From: Streptococcus infantarius subsp. infantarius ATCC BAA-102
Lineage (GTDB): Bacteria; Bacillota; Bacilli; Lactobacillales; Streptococcaceae
Length of the DNA: 64,000 nucleotides
NCBI RefSeq assembly: GCF_000154985.1
Contig: NZ_DS572682.1
Span: forward strand, 38,101 to 102,100
Direction of reading: 5' to 3'
Positions within the stretch are counted from its first letter, which is position 1; each line of letters opens with the position of its first letter. This document shows, piece by piece, positions 8,380 to 18,126 of the stretch. Below the pieces are notes generated by a model. It searched no databases. It was not told the origin of the DNA and was given only the letters and a program-made list of their open reading frames with translations. The translations under genes and the position numbers were made by a program.

Positions 8380-9844
8380 GTGTCAGTAAATTGGTAAGAA
8401 ATTGCTTTTGGTTTTTTTGGAGGTCTAGGACTCTTTCTCTTCAGTATTAAATATATGGGAGACGGTCTACAACAGGCTGCAGGAGACAGACTTCGTTTTT
8501 ATATCGACAAATATACGAGTAATCCTTTCTTAGGAATTCTTGTTGGTTTAGCCATGTCAGCTCTAATCCAATCAAGTTCAGGGGTAACAGTTATCACTGT
8601 TGGTCTTGTGTCAGCAGGACTTTTAACCTTGCTACAAGCGATTGGTATTGTCATGGGAGCCAATATCGGGACGACTGTGACGTCCTTTCTGATTGGTTTT
8701 AATTTGGGTGACTATGCACTCCCAATGATTTTTATTGGTGCCGCTTTGTTATTCTTCACGTCAAACTGACGTTTGAATAATATCGGGCGTATCATGTTTG
8801 GTGTTGGAGGAATTTTCTTCTCACTTAATATCATGGGGTGACGCCATGGGACTATTAAAAACTGTTCCAGCCTTTCAGGATTATTTAGCAACCTTAGGTG
8901 ACAAACCGATTATGGGTGTTTTGATTGGGACTGGATTGACCATGCTTATCCAATCATCAGCTGCCATTATTGGTATTTTACAAGGGTTATATGCAGGTCA
9001 TTTGCCTGACCTTCAAGGCTCAACTCCTATTCTTTTAGGAAGTAATATCGATACTTGTATCACAGCCGTGATAGCAGCGATTGGTTCAAATATCGCAGCC
9101 AAACGTGTGGCTGGTGCTCAAGTTCTCTTCAACGTTGTCGTAACAGTGCTCTTTATGATTCTTTTGGTGCCATTTACTAGCTTGATGCAATGGATGGAAG
9201 TTCATTTTAAATTGACACCAGCCATGACGGTTGCCTTTGCCACACAAGCCTTTGAAGCAGCATTCTTGTTTGTTGAAACATGTAATGAAAAATATGCTGA
9301 TAAGACATAAAAATTTGAAGATACTATCAATAATGTCGATGAAGAATTGACTAAATATTTGATTGACCTTTCAAGTGAACAATTGAATCAACACGAAAGT
9401 GAAATTTTATCAAGTATCTTAGATTCATCACGTGATTTGGAACGTATCGGTGACCACAGTATCAGCTTGGTGCATTTGATGGAGCATAATATTTCAAAAG
9501 ATATTACTTTCTCTCCAGTTGCTGTTCAAGAAATCGATCAACTTTACCATGAAACACATCGTATGATTTTGGATTCATTGAAAGTTGTTATTGATAACGA
9601 TCTGCCTTTAGCAAATGAGTTGGTAGATCGTCACAAAGATATCGCTCATTTGGAACGTCGCATCCGTAAGAATTACATCAAACGCATGAACAACGGTGAA
9701 TGTACACCACTTGCAGGGGTTAACTTCATCGATTTGATTACACCATGTACACGTATCACAGATCACGCACTTAACTTGGTTGAAAAGTACTTGAAAATCA
9801 AATTTAATCATACATTTAATACCTTTGAACCTTTTTGTTTTTGA
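8380..9844 (+). pseudogene. Na/phosphate cotransporter (NptA type), multiply disrupted
   Basis: The remains read as a Na/Pi-cotransporter: repeated motifs LIQSSSGVTVITVG and LIQSSAAIIGI in the membrane part, and a PhoU-like tail with SSRDLERIGDHSI. Reading from GTG 8380 (after GAGGATAAG) there is an in-frame TAA at 8395 (codon 6), a TGA at 8767, one extra G in 8835-8838 that shifts the frame, and a TAA at 9308. The membrane and PhoU parts also join abruptly near 9240; compared with the usual length of about 540 residues, roughly 70 codons appear missing. The last residues after about 9800 do not look native. With this many lesions it is not a sequencing artefact. Confidence 0.9.
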
Positions 9845-9856
9845 AGGTATTTTTTT
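9818..9856 (+). terminator. Likely terminator after the transporter pseudogene
   Basis: AATACCTT pairs with AAGGTATT and is followed by a run of T; the loop is long. Confidence 0.55.
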
Positions 9857-9860
9857 GAAT

Positions 9861-9896
9861 ACCAATTTAGAATTGGTCTAATTTTGGTATATACCA
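9861..9896. promoter_or_regulatory. Palindromic operator region, candidate NagR (GntR/HutC) site
   Basis: A perfect 12-base palindrome TGGTATATACCA (9885-9896) abuts the nagA -35. Just upstream is ACCAATTTAGAATTGGT (9861-9877), a second inverted repeat. The TTGGT...ACCAA wording resembles the sites bound by the GntR/HutC-type repressor NagR, which controls amino-sugar genes in bacilli and streptococci. The link to NagR is inference; the regulator gene is not in the window. Confidence 0.55.
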
Positions 9897-9925
9897 TTTA
9901 CAAAAAAGCGCTTTTATTTTATAAT
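9897..9925 (+). promoter_or_regulatory. nagA promoter
   Basis: TTTACA (9897-9902), 17 bases, TATAAT (9920-9925). The palindrome AAAAGCGCTTTT (9904-9915) fills most of the spacer and resembles a CcpA cre site with two mismatches. Confidence 0.75.
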
Positions 9926-9946
9926 ATAAGCATGGAGGCGATTCAA

Positions 9947-11095
9947 ATGACAAAATATATCAAAGCAGATGAATTTTACTATCCTTACCATGTTAAAGGT
10001 GCAGGTTACCTTGCTATCGAAGGCGATTCTTTTGGTGATTGGCAAGCAGAAGCACCGCATGGCGCAGACATTATAGATTATACAGGTTTTAGTGTGGCAC
10101 CTGGTTTAGTAGACACACATATCCATGGCTTTGCTGGTGTTGATGTCATGGACAATCATCAAGAAGTTTTTGAAACAATGAGTCAGGCTCTTTTGGGAGC
10201 TGGTGTTACAAGCTTTTTACCAACAGCTTTGACAGCATCATTTGAGACATTAGATGATATTTGTCGTACGGCAGCTGATTTTGCTGGTAAAGAAAGCGGT
10301 GCGCGTATCCAAGGACTTTTCTTTGAAGGACCTTATTTTACAGAAAAATACAAAGGGGCTCAAAACCCGTCTTATATGAAAAATCCTTCAACAGCAGAAC
10401 TTGATCAATGGCTTGACAGTTCAAAAGGCTTGTTGAAAAAAATTGCCTTGGCACCTGAGCGAGGCGAAGTCGAAGACTTTATCGATTATGCGACTCGTAA
10501 AAATGTGATTGTGGCTCTAGGACATTCAGATGCTACTTACCAGCAAGCAGCGCAAGCAGTCGAAGCAGGGGCATCTGTTTGGGTTCATGCTTATAATGGT
10601 ATGCGTGGTCTTAATCATCGTGAGCCAGGTATGGTCGGTGCAGTTTATGAACTACCAAATACCTATGCTGAGTTGATTTGTGATGGGCATCATGTGCATC
10701 CATCAGCATGTGATATTTTGATGCATCAAAAAGACCACGAACATGTTGTCCTGATTACGGATTGCATGAGTGCTGGTGGTCTTGAAGATGGCGATTATAT
10801 GCTTGGAGAATTTCCTGTTATCGTTGAAAAAGGAACAGCACGTTTGAAATCAAACGGTGCCCTTGCAGGCTCTATTCTTCAGTTGAAGGATGCTGTTAAA
10901 AATGTGGTTAATTGGGGAATCGCCTCAAAAGCGCAAGCCATTAGTATGGCAAGTCTCACAGCAGCAATCTCAGTTGGCATTGACGATAAATGTGGTCAAA
11001 TCAAAAAAGGACACAAAGCTGATTTTATCGTTCTAGACAAGGACCTTGACTTACGAGCAACATATCTAGGCGGACAAGAAGCCTGGAAAGCGTAA
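9947..11095 (+). CDS. nagA: N-acetylglucosamine-6-phosphate deacetylase
   Basis: 382 residues from ATG 9947, picked for the GGAGGCG at 9933-9939. It converts N-acetylglucosamine-6-phosphate to glucosamine-6-phosphate and acetate in the cytoplasm. Amidohydrolase signatures are visible: PGLVDTHIHGFAGVD (metal-binding His pair), GLFFEGPYF (metal-binding Glu), LGHSDATY, VHAYNGM, DGHHVHP and the catalytic-Asp region LITDCMSAGG. It stands alone between its promoter and a terminator. Palindromes at the promoter suggest control by an amino-sugar repressor and perhaps by CcpA. Confidence 0.95.
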   Translation: MTKYIKADEFYYPYHVKGAGYLAIEGDSFGDWQAEAPHGADIIDYTGFSVAPGLVDTHIHGFAGVDVMDNHQEVFETMSQALLGAGVTSFLPTALTASFETLDDICRTAADFAGKESGARIQGLFFEGPYFTEKYKGAQNPSYMKNPSTAELDQWLDSSKGLLKKIALAPERGEVEDFIDYATRKNVIVALGHSDATYQQAAQAVEAGASVWVHAYNGMRGLNHREPGMVGAVYELPNTYAELICDGHHVHPSACDILMHQKDHEHVVLITDCMSAGGLEDGDYMLGEFPVIVEKGTARLKSNGALAGSILQLKDAVKNVVNWGIASKAQAISMASLTAAISVGIDDKCGQIKKGHKADFIVLDKDLDLRATYLGGQEAWKA

Positions 11096-11101
11096 TAGAC
11101 T

Positions 11102-11137
11102 AAAAGTTGAATTTACAGTAGTAGATTCAGCTTTTTT
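11102..11137 (+). terminator. Terminator of nagA
   Basis: A 14-pair stem (11102-11115 with 11122-11135, two G-T pairs) ends in a T run. Confidence 0.85.
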
Positions 11138-11146
11138 GATACTTAC

Positions 11147-11175
11147 TAGACACTCAATTACATTTGTGCTAAAAT
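11147..11175 (+). promoter_or_regulatory. Promoter of the glyQS T-box transcript
   Basis: TAGACA (11147-11152), 17 bases, TAAAAT (11170-11175), about seven bases before the leader begins. Confidence 0.75.
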
Positions 11176-11181
11176 AGCTGG

Positions 11182-11373
11182 TAAAGAGAGAAAGCCTCAT
11201 GGTGTTTCTTAGCGAGTCCGAGGTGGTGGAAGTCGGATGGAACTGAAATGAGTCGCTGGCGCTTTCGCTTAGCTAGGCTAAGTTAAAATCAGATAAATGA
11301 AGTAATAAAATAGGGTGGAACCGCGTTTTAACGCCCCTTATGAGGTATCATATGGGTGTGTTGGCGGTTTTTT
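11182..11373 (+). promoter_or_regulatory. Glycine T-box riboswitch with terminator
   Basis: The conserved T-box AGGGTGGAACCGCG is at 11312-11325. The base of stem I is formed by GAAAGC (11190-11195) and GCTTTC (11261-11266), and GGC, a glycine codon, sits directly before the 3' strand at 11258-11260 as the likely specifier. Downstream, AACCGC pairs with GCGGTT and runs into T (terminator, about 11319-11373). Uncharged tRNA-Gly should stabilise the antiterminator and allow glyQ-glyS transcription. Confidence 0.95.
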
Positions 11374-11442
11374 ATATTGTAAAAAAGCTGATTTCCTTAG
11401 ATACTTCGCAAAAACTAAGTTAACAAAATAAGGAGTAGATGT

Positions 11443-12360
11443 ATGTCTAAAAAATTGACTTTCCAAGAAATTATTTTGACTTTGCAACAATTTTGGAACG
11501 ACCAAGGTTGTATGTTAATGCAAGCTTACGATAATGAAAAAGGTGCTGGTACAATGAGCCCTTACACATTCCTTCGTGCCATCGGTCCAGAACCATGGAA
11601 TGCAGCTTATGTAGAACCATCACGTCGTCCTGCAGATGGTCGTTACGGTGAAAACCCTAACCGTCTTTACCAACACCACCAATTCCAAGTTGTTATGAAA
11701 CCATCTCCATCTAACATTCAAGAACTTTACCTTGAATCATTGGAACGTTTGGGAATCAACACTTTGGAACACGATATCCGTTTCGTTGAAGATAACTGGG
11801 AAAACCCATCAACTGGTTCAGCTGGTCTTGGATGGGAAGTTTGGCTTGACGGTATGGAAATCACTCAATTTACTTACTTCCAACAAGTTGGTGGTTTGCA
11901 AACTGGTCCTGTAACTTCAGAAGTTACTTACGGTCTTGAACGCTTGGCATCATACATCCAAGAAGTGGATTCAGTTTATGATATCGAATGGGCTCCAGGT
12001 GTAAAATACGGTGAAATCTTCCTTCAACCAGAATTTGAACACTCAAAATACTCATTTGAAATTTCTAACCAAGACATGCTTCTTGAAAACTTTGAAAAAT
12101 TTGAAACAGAAGCAAAACGTTGCTTGGAAGAAAACTTGGTTCACCCAGCTTACGATTACGTTTTGAAATGTTCACACACGTTCAACTTGCTTGATGCGCG
12201 TGGAGCTGTTTCTGTAACAGAACGTGCTGGTTACATCGCTCGTATCCGTAACTTAGCTCGTGTCGTTGCTAAAACATTTGTTGCTGAACGTAAACGCCTT
12301 GGTTACCCATTACTTGATGAAGCAACACGTGAAAAACTTTTGAAGGAGGATGCTGAATAA
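11443..12360 (+). CDS. glyQ: Glycyl-tRNA synthetase alpha subunit
   Basis: 305 residues, the usual length. The N-terminus ([20 protein letters not shown]) and the class II segments [13 protein letters not shown] and [18 protein letters not shown] are characteristic of the bacterial alpha2-beta2 enzyme. The alpha subunit carries most of the aminoacylation core. AAGGAG precedes ATG 11443. Expression is controlled by the glycine T-box upstream, and its stop overlaps the glyS start by one base, which helps keep the subunits in balance. Confidence 0.97.
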   Translation: MSKKLTFQEIILTLQQFWNDQGCMLMQAYDNEKGAGTMSPYTFLRAIGPEPWNAAYVEPSRRPADGRYGENPNRLYQHHQFQVVMKPSPSNIQELYLESLERLGINTLEHDIRFVEDNWENPSTGSAGLGWEVWLDGMEITQFTYFQQVGGLQTGPVTSEVTYGLERLASYIQEVDSVYDIEWAPGVKYGEIFLQPEFEHSKYSFEISNQDMLLENFEKFETEAKRCLEENLVHPAYDYVLKCSHTFNLLDARGAVSVTERAGYIARIRNLARVVAKTFVAERKRLGYPLLDEATREKLLKEDAE

Positions 12361-14399
12361 TGGCTAAAAATTTACTTGTAGAACTTGGTTTAGAAGAATT
12401 ACCAGCTTATGTTGTTACTCCAAGTGAAAAACAACTTGGCGACCGCATGGCAGCATTTTTGAAAGAAAAACGTTTGGCTTTTGAAGGCATTCAAACCTTC
12501 TCAACACCACGTCGTTTGGCTGTTCGTGTTCTTGGACTTGCAGATGCTCAAACTGATTTGACAGAAGACTTCAAAGGTCCTTCTAAAAAAATTGCTTTGG
12601 ATGCTGAAGGTAATTTTACAAAAGCTGCTCAAGGTTTTGTTCGTGGTAAAGGTTTGACAACTGATGACATCGAATTCCGCGAAGTCAAAGGTGAAGAATA
12701 TGTCTACGTTACAAAACACGAAGCAGGAAAAGCTGCTAAAGAAGTCCTTGTTGACATTCCAGAAATTTTGTCAGTTATGACTTTCCCAGTAAACATGCAC
12801 TGGGCAAACAATACATTTGAATACATTCGCCCAGTCCACACATTGACTGTACTTCTTGATGACGAAGCTCTTGACCTTGACTTCTTGGATATCCACTCAG
12901 GTCGCGTGAGCCGTGGTCACCGTTTCCTTGGTCACGAAACAGAAATCACAACTGCTGATTCATACGAAGAAGATTTGCGTAAAGTCTTTGTTATCGCTGA
13001 CGCAAAAGAACGTCAAGACATGATTGTTAACCAAATCAAAGCTATCGAAAAAGCTCAAAACGTTCGCGTTGAAATCGATGACGAATTGCTTAATGAAGTG
13101 CTTAACTTGGTTGAATACCCAACTGCCTTCATGGGAAGCTTCGATACTAAATACCTTGAAGTTCCAGAAGAAGTGCTTGTGACATCAATGAAAAACCACC
13201 AACGTTACTTCGTTGTTCGTGACCTTGATGGTAACTTGATGCCAAACTTCATCTCAGTTCGTAATGGTAATGAAAACCACATCGAAAACGTTATTAAAGG
13301 TAACGAAAAAGTGCTTGTCGCTCGTTTGGAAGATGGTGAATTCTTCTGGCGTGAAGACCAAAAACTTAAAATCGCTGACCTTGTCGCGAAACTTGATAAC
13401 GTAACATTCCACGAAAAAATTGGTTCACTTTCAGAACACATGAAACGTAGCAAAGTGATTGCTGCTTACCTTGCTGAAAAAGCTGGCGCTTCTGCTGAAG
13501 AAAACAAAGCACTTGCACGAGCTGCCGAAATCTACAAATTTGACCTATTGACTGGTATGGTTGGTGAATTTGACGAATTGCAAGGTATTATGGGTGAAAA
13601 ATATGCCCTTCTTGCTGGTGAAGATGCCGCAGTAGCAACAGCTATTCGCGAACACTATCTTCCTAACTCAGCTGATGGTGACCTTCCAGAAACTAAAGTT
13701 GGTGCACTTTTGGCACTTGCTGATAAATTGGATACAATCCTATCATTCTTTTCAGTTGGCTTGATTCCATCAGGTTCAAACGACCCATACGCTCTTCGTC
13801 GTGCGACAGCTGGTGTGGTTCGTATCATGGATGCCTTTGGTTTGAAAATTCCAATGGATGAATTGGTTGACAACCTTTACGCTTTATCATTTGATAGCTT
13901 GACATACGAACACAAAGCAGAAGTGATGGACTTCATTCGTGCACGTGTTGAAAAAATGATGAACAAATCAGTTTCTAAAGACATTAAAGAAGCTGTTCTT
14001 GCTGGTTCAAACTTTGTTGTTGCTGAAATGCTTGAAGCTGCTGACGCTCTTGTTGAAGCAAGCAAAGCAGAAGGCTACAAAGCCGCTGTTGAAAGTCTTT
14101 CACGTGTCTTCAACCTTGCTGAAAAAGCACAAGCAGGTGTAGCAGTTGATGCTAACTTGTTTGAAAATGATGAAGAAAAAGCTTTGGCACAAGCCGCAGC
14201 TGACCTAAACTTGACTGGTTCTGCTAGCGATAAATTGGCACAATTATTTGCTCTAAGCTCAGTTATCGACAAATTCTTTGACAATACAATGGTTATGGTG
14301 GATAATGAAGCTGTTAAAAATAACCGTTTAGCTATTCTTGCTGAATTGACAGCAAAAGCAAGCAGCGTTGCCGCATTTAACAAATTGAATACCAAATAA
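12360..14399 (+). CDS. glyS: Glycyl-tRNA synthetase beta subunit
   Basis: 679 residues, full length. It begins [18 protein letters not shown], the signature of GlyS, and contains the HD-like region and the C-terminal anticodon-binding (DALR-type) part. The beta subunit binds tRNA-Gly and works with GlyQ. Start at TAATG coupled to glyQ, with AAGGAGG inside the glyQ end. Codon use is strongly biased to preferred codons, as for an abundant protein. Confidence 0.97.
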   Translation: MAKNLLVELGLEELPAYVVTPSEKQLGDRMAAFLKEKRLAFEGIQTFSTPRRLAVRVLGLADAQTDLTEDFKGPSKKIALDAEGNFTKAAQGFVRGKGLTTDDIEFREVKGEEYVYVTKHEAGKAAKEVLVDIPEILSVMTFPVNMHWANNTFEYIRPVHTLTVLLDDEALDLDFLDIHSGRVSRGHRFLGHETEITTADSYEEDLRKVFVIADAKERQDMIVNQIKAIEKAQNVRVEIDDELLNEVLNLVEYPTAFMGSFDTKYLEVPEEVLVTSMKNHQRYFVVRDLDGNLMPNFISVRNGNENHIENVIKGNEKVLVARLEDGEFFWREDQKLKIADLVAKLDNVTFHEKIGSLSEHMKRSKVIAAYLAEKAGASAEENKALARAAEIYKFDLLTGMVGEFDELQGIMGEKYALLAGEDAAVATAIREHYLPNSADGDLPETKVGALLALADKLDTILSFFSVGLIPSGSNDPYALRRATAGVVRIMDAFGLKIPMDELVDNLYALSFDSLTYEHKAEVMDFIRARVEKMMNKSVSKDIKEAVLAGSNFVVAEMLEAADALVEASKAEGYKAAVESLSRVFNLAEKAQAGVAVDANLFENDEEKALAQAAADLNLTGSASDKLAQLFALSSVIDKFFDNTMVMVDNEAVKNNRLAILAELTAKASSVAAFNKLNTK

Positions 14400-14404
14400 A
14401 CTTA

Positions 14405-14431
14405 AGAAATCTACTCTTTGAGTAGATTTCT
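14405..14431 (+). other. Hairpin after glyS without a clear T run
   Basis: AGAAATCTACTC pairs with its complement around TTT, but the downstream bases (GGCGTATATC) are not T-rich, so it looks more like an RNA-end-protecting hairpin than a classic terminator. Confidence 0.5.
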
Positions 14432-14529
14432 GGCGTATATCAGACTTCTTAGTTTAGAGGTTTTGGTAAATTATAGAAAGGAAATAACGTTTAAACATAA
14501 TTTAGACGTTAGGTGAGTCTTACTCATGA

Positions 14530-14784
14530 ATGAAAAAAAAATTACAACGTATTAATGAACTTGCACGCAAGAAAAAAACAGTTGGTTTGACTGGTCCAGA
14601 AAAAGTTGAACAGGCTAAATTGCGTAAAGAGTATATTGAAGGTTACCGTCATTCACTTCTTCACCACATCTCTGGTATTAAAATCGTCGATGAAGATGGA
14701 AATGATGTGACACCAGAAAAACTTCGTCAATTGCAACGTGAACGTGGTTTGCACGGTCGTAGCCTTGACGATCCAAATTCATAA
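14530..14784 (+). CDS. DUF896 (YnzC/UPF0291) family small protein
   Basis: 84 residues, rich in Lys/Arg. The N-terminal helical hairpin ([33 protein letters not shown]) is the signature of DUF896. The B. subtilis relative YnzC is a small helical protein of unclear function. Start ATG 14530 follows a GGTGAG; an ATG at 14526 is out of frame. It may be read from glyS or from its own weak promoter; a good terminator follows. Confidence 0.85.
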   Translation: MKKKLQRINELARKKKTVGLTGPEKVEQAKLRKEYIEGYRHSLLHHISGIKIVDEDGNDVTPEKLRQLQRERGLHGRSLDDPNS

Positions 14785-14791
14785 GAAAATC

Positions 14792-14819
14792 GCTCAGCTA
14801 TGTTTAGCTGGGCTTTTTT
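14792..14819 (+). terminator. Terminator of the DUF896 gene
   Basis: GCTCAGCTA pairs with TAGCTGGGC (one G-T pair) and is followed by six T. Confidence 0.85.
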
Positions 14820-14875
14820 AGAAACTGCTTACAAGAAAGCAAATGACAATTTAATTTAAAAAGTCAAGTTTTTTA

Positions 14876-14884
14876 TGATATAAT
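14876..14884 (+). promoter_or_regulatory. Extended -10 promoter of tkt
   Basis: TGATATAAT with the hexamer at 14879-14884; no good -35. Confidence 0.6.
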
Positions 14885-14935
14885 AGAATCCGAACAATAA
14901 TACTTTAAGTCCTTAAAAACAGAAAGGTTTCACTC

Positions 14936-16921
14936 ATGACATTTGATGCTATTGATCAGTTGGCAGTAAACACTGTCCGTACGCTCTCAATTGATGCCAT
15001 TCAGGCAGCCAATTCAGGTCACCCAGGCCTTCCAATGGGAGCTGCACCTATGGCTTACGTTCTTTGGAATCATGTAATGAATGTTAATCCAAAGACAAGT
15101 CGTTCTTGGTCTAACCGCGACCGTTTCGTATTGTCTGCTGGTCACGGTTCTGCTCTTTTGTATAGCCTACTTCACTTATCAGGCTACGATGTAACAATCG
15201 ATGACTTGAAGAACTTCCGTCAATGGGGTTCAAAAACACCAGGTCACCCAGAAGTTAACCACACTGATGGTGTAGAAGCAACTACAGGACCACTTGGTCA
15301 AGGTATCGCTAACGCTGTTGGTATGGCAATGGCAGAAGCTCACTTAGCTGCTAAATTTAACAAACCAGGCTTTGATATTGTAGACCACTACACTTATGCT
15401 TTGCATGGTGATGGTTGTTTGATGGAAGGTGTCAGCCAAGAAGCTGCTAGTCTTGCAGGTCACTTAAAACTTGGTAAATTAGTCCTTCTCTACGATTCAA
15501 ACGACATCTCACTTGATGGTCCAACATCAAAAGCCTTTACAGAAGATATTAAAGGTAAATTCGAAGCTTACGGTTGGCAACATATCTTGGTTAAAGATGG
15601 TAACGACCTTGAAGCTATTGCTAAAGCTATCGAAGAAGCTAAAGCTGAAACAGAAAAACCATCTATCATCGAAGTGAAAACAATCATTGGTTTCGGTGCT
15701 GAAAAACAAGGTACATCAGCTGTTCACGGTGCCCCTCTTGGTGTTGATGGAATTGCTTATGCTAAAAAATCTTACGGTTGGGAATATCCAGAATTCACAG
15801 TACCAGAAGAAGTTGCTAAACGCTTTGAAGTTGGTATTAAATTCCGTGGTGAAGCTGCTGAAAACGCATGGGAAACTAAATTCCGTGAATACGAAGCTGC
15901 TTACCCAGAATTAGCTGCTGAATACAAAGCTGCATTTGCTAACAAACCGGTTGACGTGAAACTTGACGACTTCGAACTTGGAACTAGCCTTGCTAGCCGT
16001 TCATCAAGTCAACAAGCTATCCAACAAATCTCAGCTCAAGTCCCATCATTCTGGGGTGGTTCAGCTGACCTTTCTGCATCAAATAATACAATGGTCAAGG
16101 TAGAATCTGATTTCCAACCAGATAACTACCTTGGTCGTAACATCTGGTTTGGTGTTCGTGAATTTGCCATGGCAGCTGCCATGAACGGTATTGCCCTTCA
16201 TGGTGGTACTCGTGTTTACGGTGGTACATTCTTCGTATTCTCAAACTACCTTCTTCCAGCTGTTCGTATGGCTGCTCTTCAACAATTACCAACGGTTTAT
16301 GTCATGACGCATGATTCAATCGCTGTCGGTGAAGACGGACCAACTCACGAACCAGTTGAACAATTGGCTAGCGTTCGTTCTATGCCTAACCTTAACGTTA
16401 TCCGCCCTGCTGACGGTAACGAAACAAATGCTGCATGGAAACGTGCTCTTGCTGAAACTGATCGTCCAACAATGCTCATCTTGACACGTCAAAATCTTCC
16501 TGTCCTTGAAGGAACAAAAGAATTGGCAGCAGAAGGTGTTAATAAAGGTGCTTATATCCTTTCAGAAGCAAAAGGTGACCTTGACGGTATCCTTATTGCA
16601 ACAGGTTCTGAAGTGAAATTGGCGCTTGATACGCAAGCTGCTTTGGAAGCAAAAGGTGTTCATGTTCGTGTGGTTTCAATGCCAGCACAAAACATCTTTG
16701 ACGAACAAGACGCTGCTTATAAAGAAAGCATTCTTCCAGCTAACGTCACAAAACGTTTGGCTATCGAAGCTGGTTCAAGCTTTGGTTGGGGCAAATACGT
16801 TGGTCTCCAAGGTAAAACTCTTACAATCGATACTTGGGGAGCTTCTGCACCAGGTGCTAAAATCTTTGAAGGATATGGATTCACAGTTGATAACGCTGTT
16901 AGCCTTTACGAATCATTGTAA
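14936..16921 (+). CDS. tkt: Transketolase
   Basis: 661 residues, standard length. Thiamine-diphosphate binding is seen in [13 protein letters not shown] with a following NDI; the N-terminal [18 protein letters not shown] and the central [16 protein letters not shown] are transketolase signatures. It moves two-carbon units between sugar phosphates in the pentose phosphate pathway, supplying ribose-5-phosphate and erythrose-4-phosphate. Single gene with its own promoter, an AGAAAGG ribosome binding site and a long terminator. Codon use is highly biased. Confidence 0.97.
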   Translation: MTFDAIDQLAVNTVRTLSIDAIQAANSGHPGLPMGAAPMAYVLWNHVMNVNPKTSRSWSNRDRFVLSAGHGSALLYSLLHLSGYDVTIDDLKNFRQWGSKTPGHPEVNHTDGVEATTGPLGQGIANAVGMAMAEAHLAAKFNKPGFDIVDHYTYALHGDGCLMEGVSQEAASLAGHLKLGKLVLLYDSNDISLDGPTSKAFTEDIKGKFEAYGWQHILVKDGNDLEAIAKAIEEAKAETEKPSIIEVKTIIGFGAEKQGTSAVHGAPLGVDGIAYAKKSYGWEYPEFTVPEEVAKRFEVGIKFRGEAAENAWETKFREYEAAYPELAAEYKAAFANKPVDVKLDDFELGTSLASRSSSQQAIQQISAQVPSFWGGSADLSASNNTMVKVESDFQPDNYLGRNIWFGVREFAMAAAMNGIALHGGTRVYGGTFFVFSNYLLPAVRMAALQQLPTVYVMTHDSIAVGEDGPTHEPVEQLASVRSMPNLNVIRPADGNETNAAWKRALAETDRPTMLILTRQNLPVLEGTKELAAEGVNKGAYILSEAKGDLDGILIATGSEVKLALDTQAALEAKGVHVRVVSMPAQNIFDEQDAAYKESILPANVTKRLAIEAGSSFGWGKYVGLQGKTLTIDTWGASAPGAKIFEGYGFTVDNAVSLYESL

Positions 16922-16929
16922 TCCTTAAT

Positions 16930-16980
16930 AAATGATTATAAAAAGTCCTTGCTTTTGGCAAGGGCTTTTTATAATCATTT
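16930..16980 (+). terminator. Long terminator hairpin of tkt
   Basis: About 22 bases pair on each side (core CCTTGC with GCAAGG), with the T run forming part of the 3' arm. Confidence 0.8.
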
Positions 16981-17075
16981 GACAAATAGTGTAAGAAAGG
17001 GTAAGATATTGTAAAAGTTATTTTGTCTTATTTTAATAGTACAAATGTATTTAATTTGGGAGAGGGGGAGATTTA

Positions 17076-17369
17076 ATGGATGAAAGATGTAGCAAGCTAT
17101 ATTCAGCTATTAAAGTCGCTTATGAAGATATGGTCGTTAGACAGGACGTGAAATTATCTAAAATTTTGCTGTCAGCGTCTAATGAAGTGATTAAGAGTAG
17201 AGATGCTGGTTTATGCGCTTTGCATTTAGACTGTGACTTGAATCTTTACAGTGCTCATACTGATTTAACACTCCCACGAGGTGTTGAGGAATTAAAAAAA
17301 TTAACTCAAAAGTGGGCAGCAGAATATTATGAGAAAAAGGAAGTTTCAAAGTGGATAAAGCCACTTTGA
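17076..17369 (+). CDS. Enterocin A-type bacteriocin immunity protein
   Basis: 97 residues, fitting the EntA_Immun family of small four-helix immunity proteins that protect against class IIa-type bacteriocins from inside the cell. The hydrophilic, mainly helical sequence and ending (ELKKLTQKWAAEYYEKK) fit that family. A strong GGGGGAG precedes ATG 17076. No bacteriocin precursor with a double-glycine leader was found in the 95 bases upstream or nearby, so it is an orphan immunity gene. It lies 21 bases before an ABC exporter pair and is probably transcribed with it. Family call is from pattern recognition. Confidence 0.7.
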   Translation: MDERCSKLYSAIKVAYEDMVVRQDVKLSKILLSASNEVIKSRDAGLCALHLDCDLNLYSAHTDLTLPRGVEELKKLTQKWAAEYYEKKEVSKWIKPL

Positions 17370-17390
17370 GGAGATTAGGAGGAAAGAAAA

Positions 17391-18122
17391 ATGATTCGTT
17401 TTGAACATGTTTCAAAATTATACGGAGACAAGGAGGCACTTAGTGATTTAAATGTAACCATTGAAAATGGGGAAATTTTTGGTTTGATTGGTCATAATGG
17501 TGCTGGTAAAACAACGACTATCAGCATTTTAACGTCAATCATTGATGCGACTTATGGTGAAATTTATGTGGATGATTTGGCTTTATCAGAACATCGTGAT
17601 GACATTAAAAAACGTATTGGTTATGTTCCAGATTCACCAGATTTATTCTTGAATTTGACAGCTAGTGAGTATTGGCATTTCTTGGCAAAGATTTACGGCG
17701 TTGCTGAAAAAGAGGTTGATGAACGTATTGACCGCTTATCACATTTATTTGATATTGCTGAGCATGTTAATGATTTGATTGAAAGTTTCTCACATGGGAT
17801 GCGTCAAAAAGTCATTGTGATTGGAGCTTTGATTTCAAATCCTGATATTTGGATTTTGGATGAGCCTTTAACTGGTCTTGACCCGCAAGCTTCTTTTGAT
17901 TTGAAAGAGATGATGAAAGAGCATGCGCGTGGTGGCAATACCGTTCTTTTTTCAACACATGTCTTGGCTGTTGCAGAGCAATTGTGTGACCGTATTGGGA
18001 TTTTAAAAGAAGGCAAATTGATTTTTGTTGGTTCTTTGGATGAGCTAAAAGCAAATTATCCTGACAAAGATTTGGAAAGCATTTACCTAGAACTTGCTGG
18101 ACGCAAGGTGAAAGAGGGGTGA
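17391..18122 (+). CDS. ABC transporter ATP-binding protein (exporter type)
   Basis: 243 residues with Walker A GHNGAGKT, signature SHGMRQK, Walker B IWILDEP and the switch His in STHVL. The signature is divergent (SHGMRQ rather than LSGGQ), as in the EcsA/YthP group of ABC-2 exporters. AGGAGGAAAG precedes the start. It is followed four bases later by its permease and preceded by an immunity gene. Substrate unknown. Confidence 0.9.
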   Translation: MIRFEHVSKLYGDKEALSDLNVTIENGEIFGLIGHNGAGKTTTISILTSIIDATYGEIYVDDLALSEHRDDIKKRIGYVPDSPDLFLNLTASEYWHFLAKIYGVAEKEVDERIDRLSHLFDIAEHVNDLIESFSHGMRQKVIVIGALISNPDIWILDEPLTGLDPQASFDLKEMMKEHARGGNTVLFSTHVLAVAEQLCDRIGILKEGKLIFVGSLDELKANYPDKDLESIYLELAGRKVKEG

Positions 18123-18126
18123 GTGT

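Noticed and set aside
16981-17075. Bacteriocin precursor before the immunity gene
   Set aside because: No small frame with a double-glycine leader and ribosome binding site is present.
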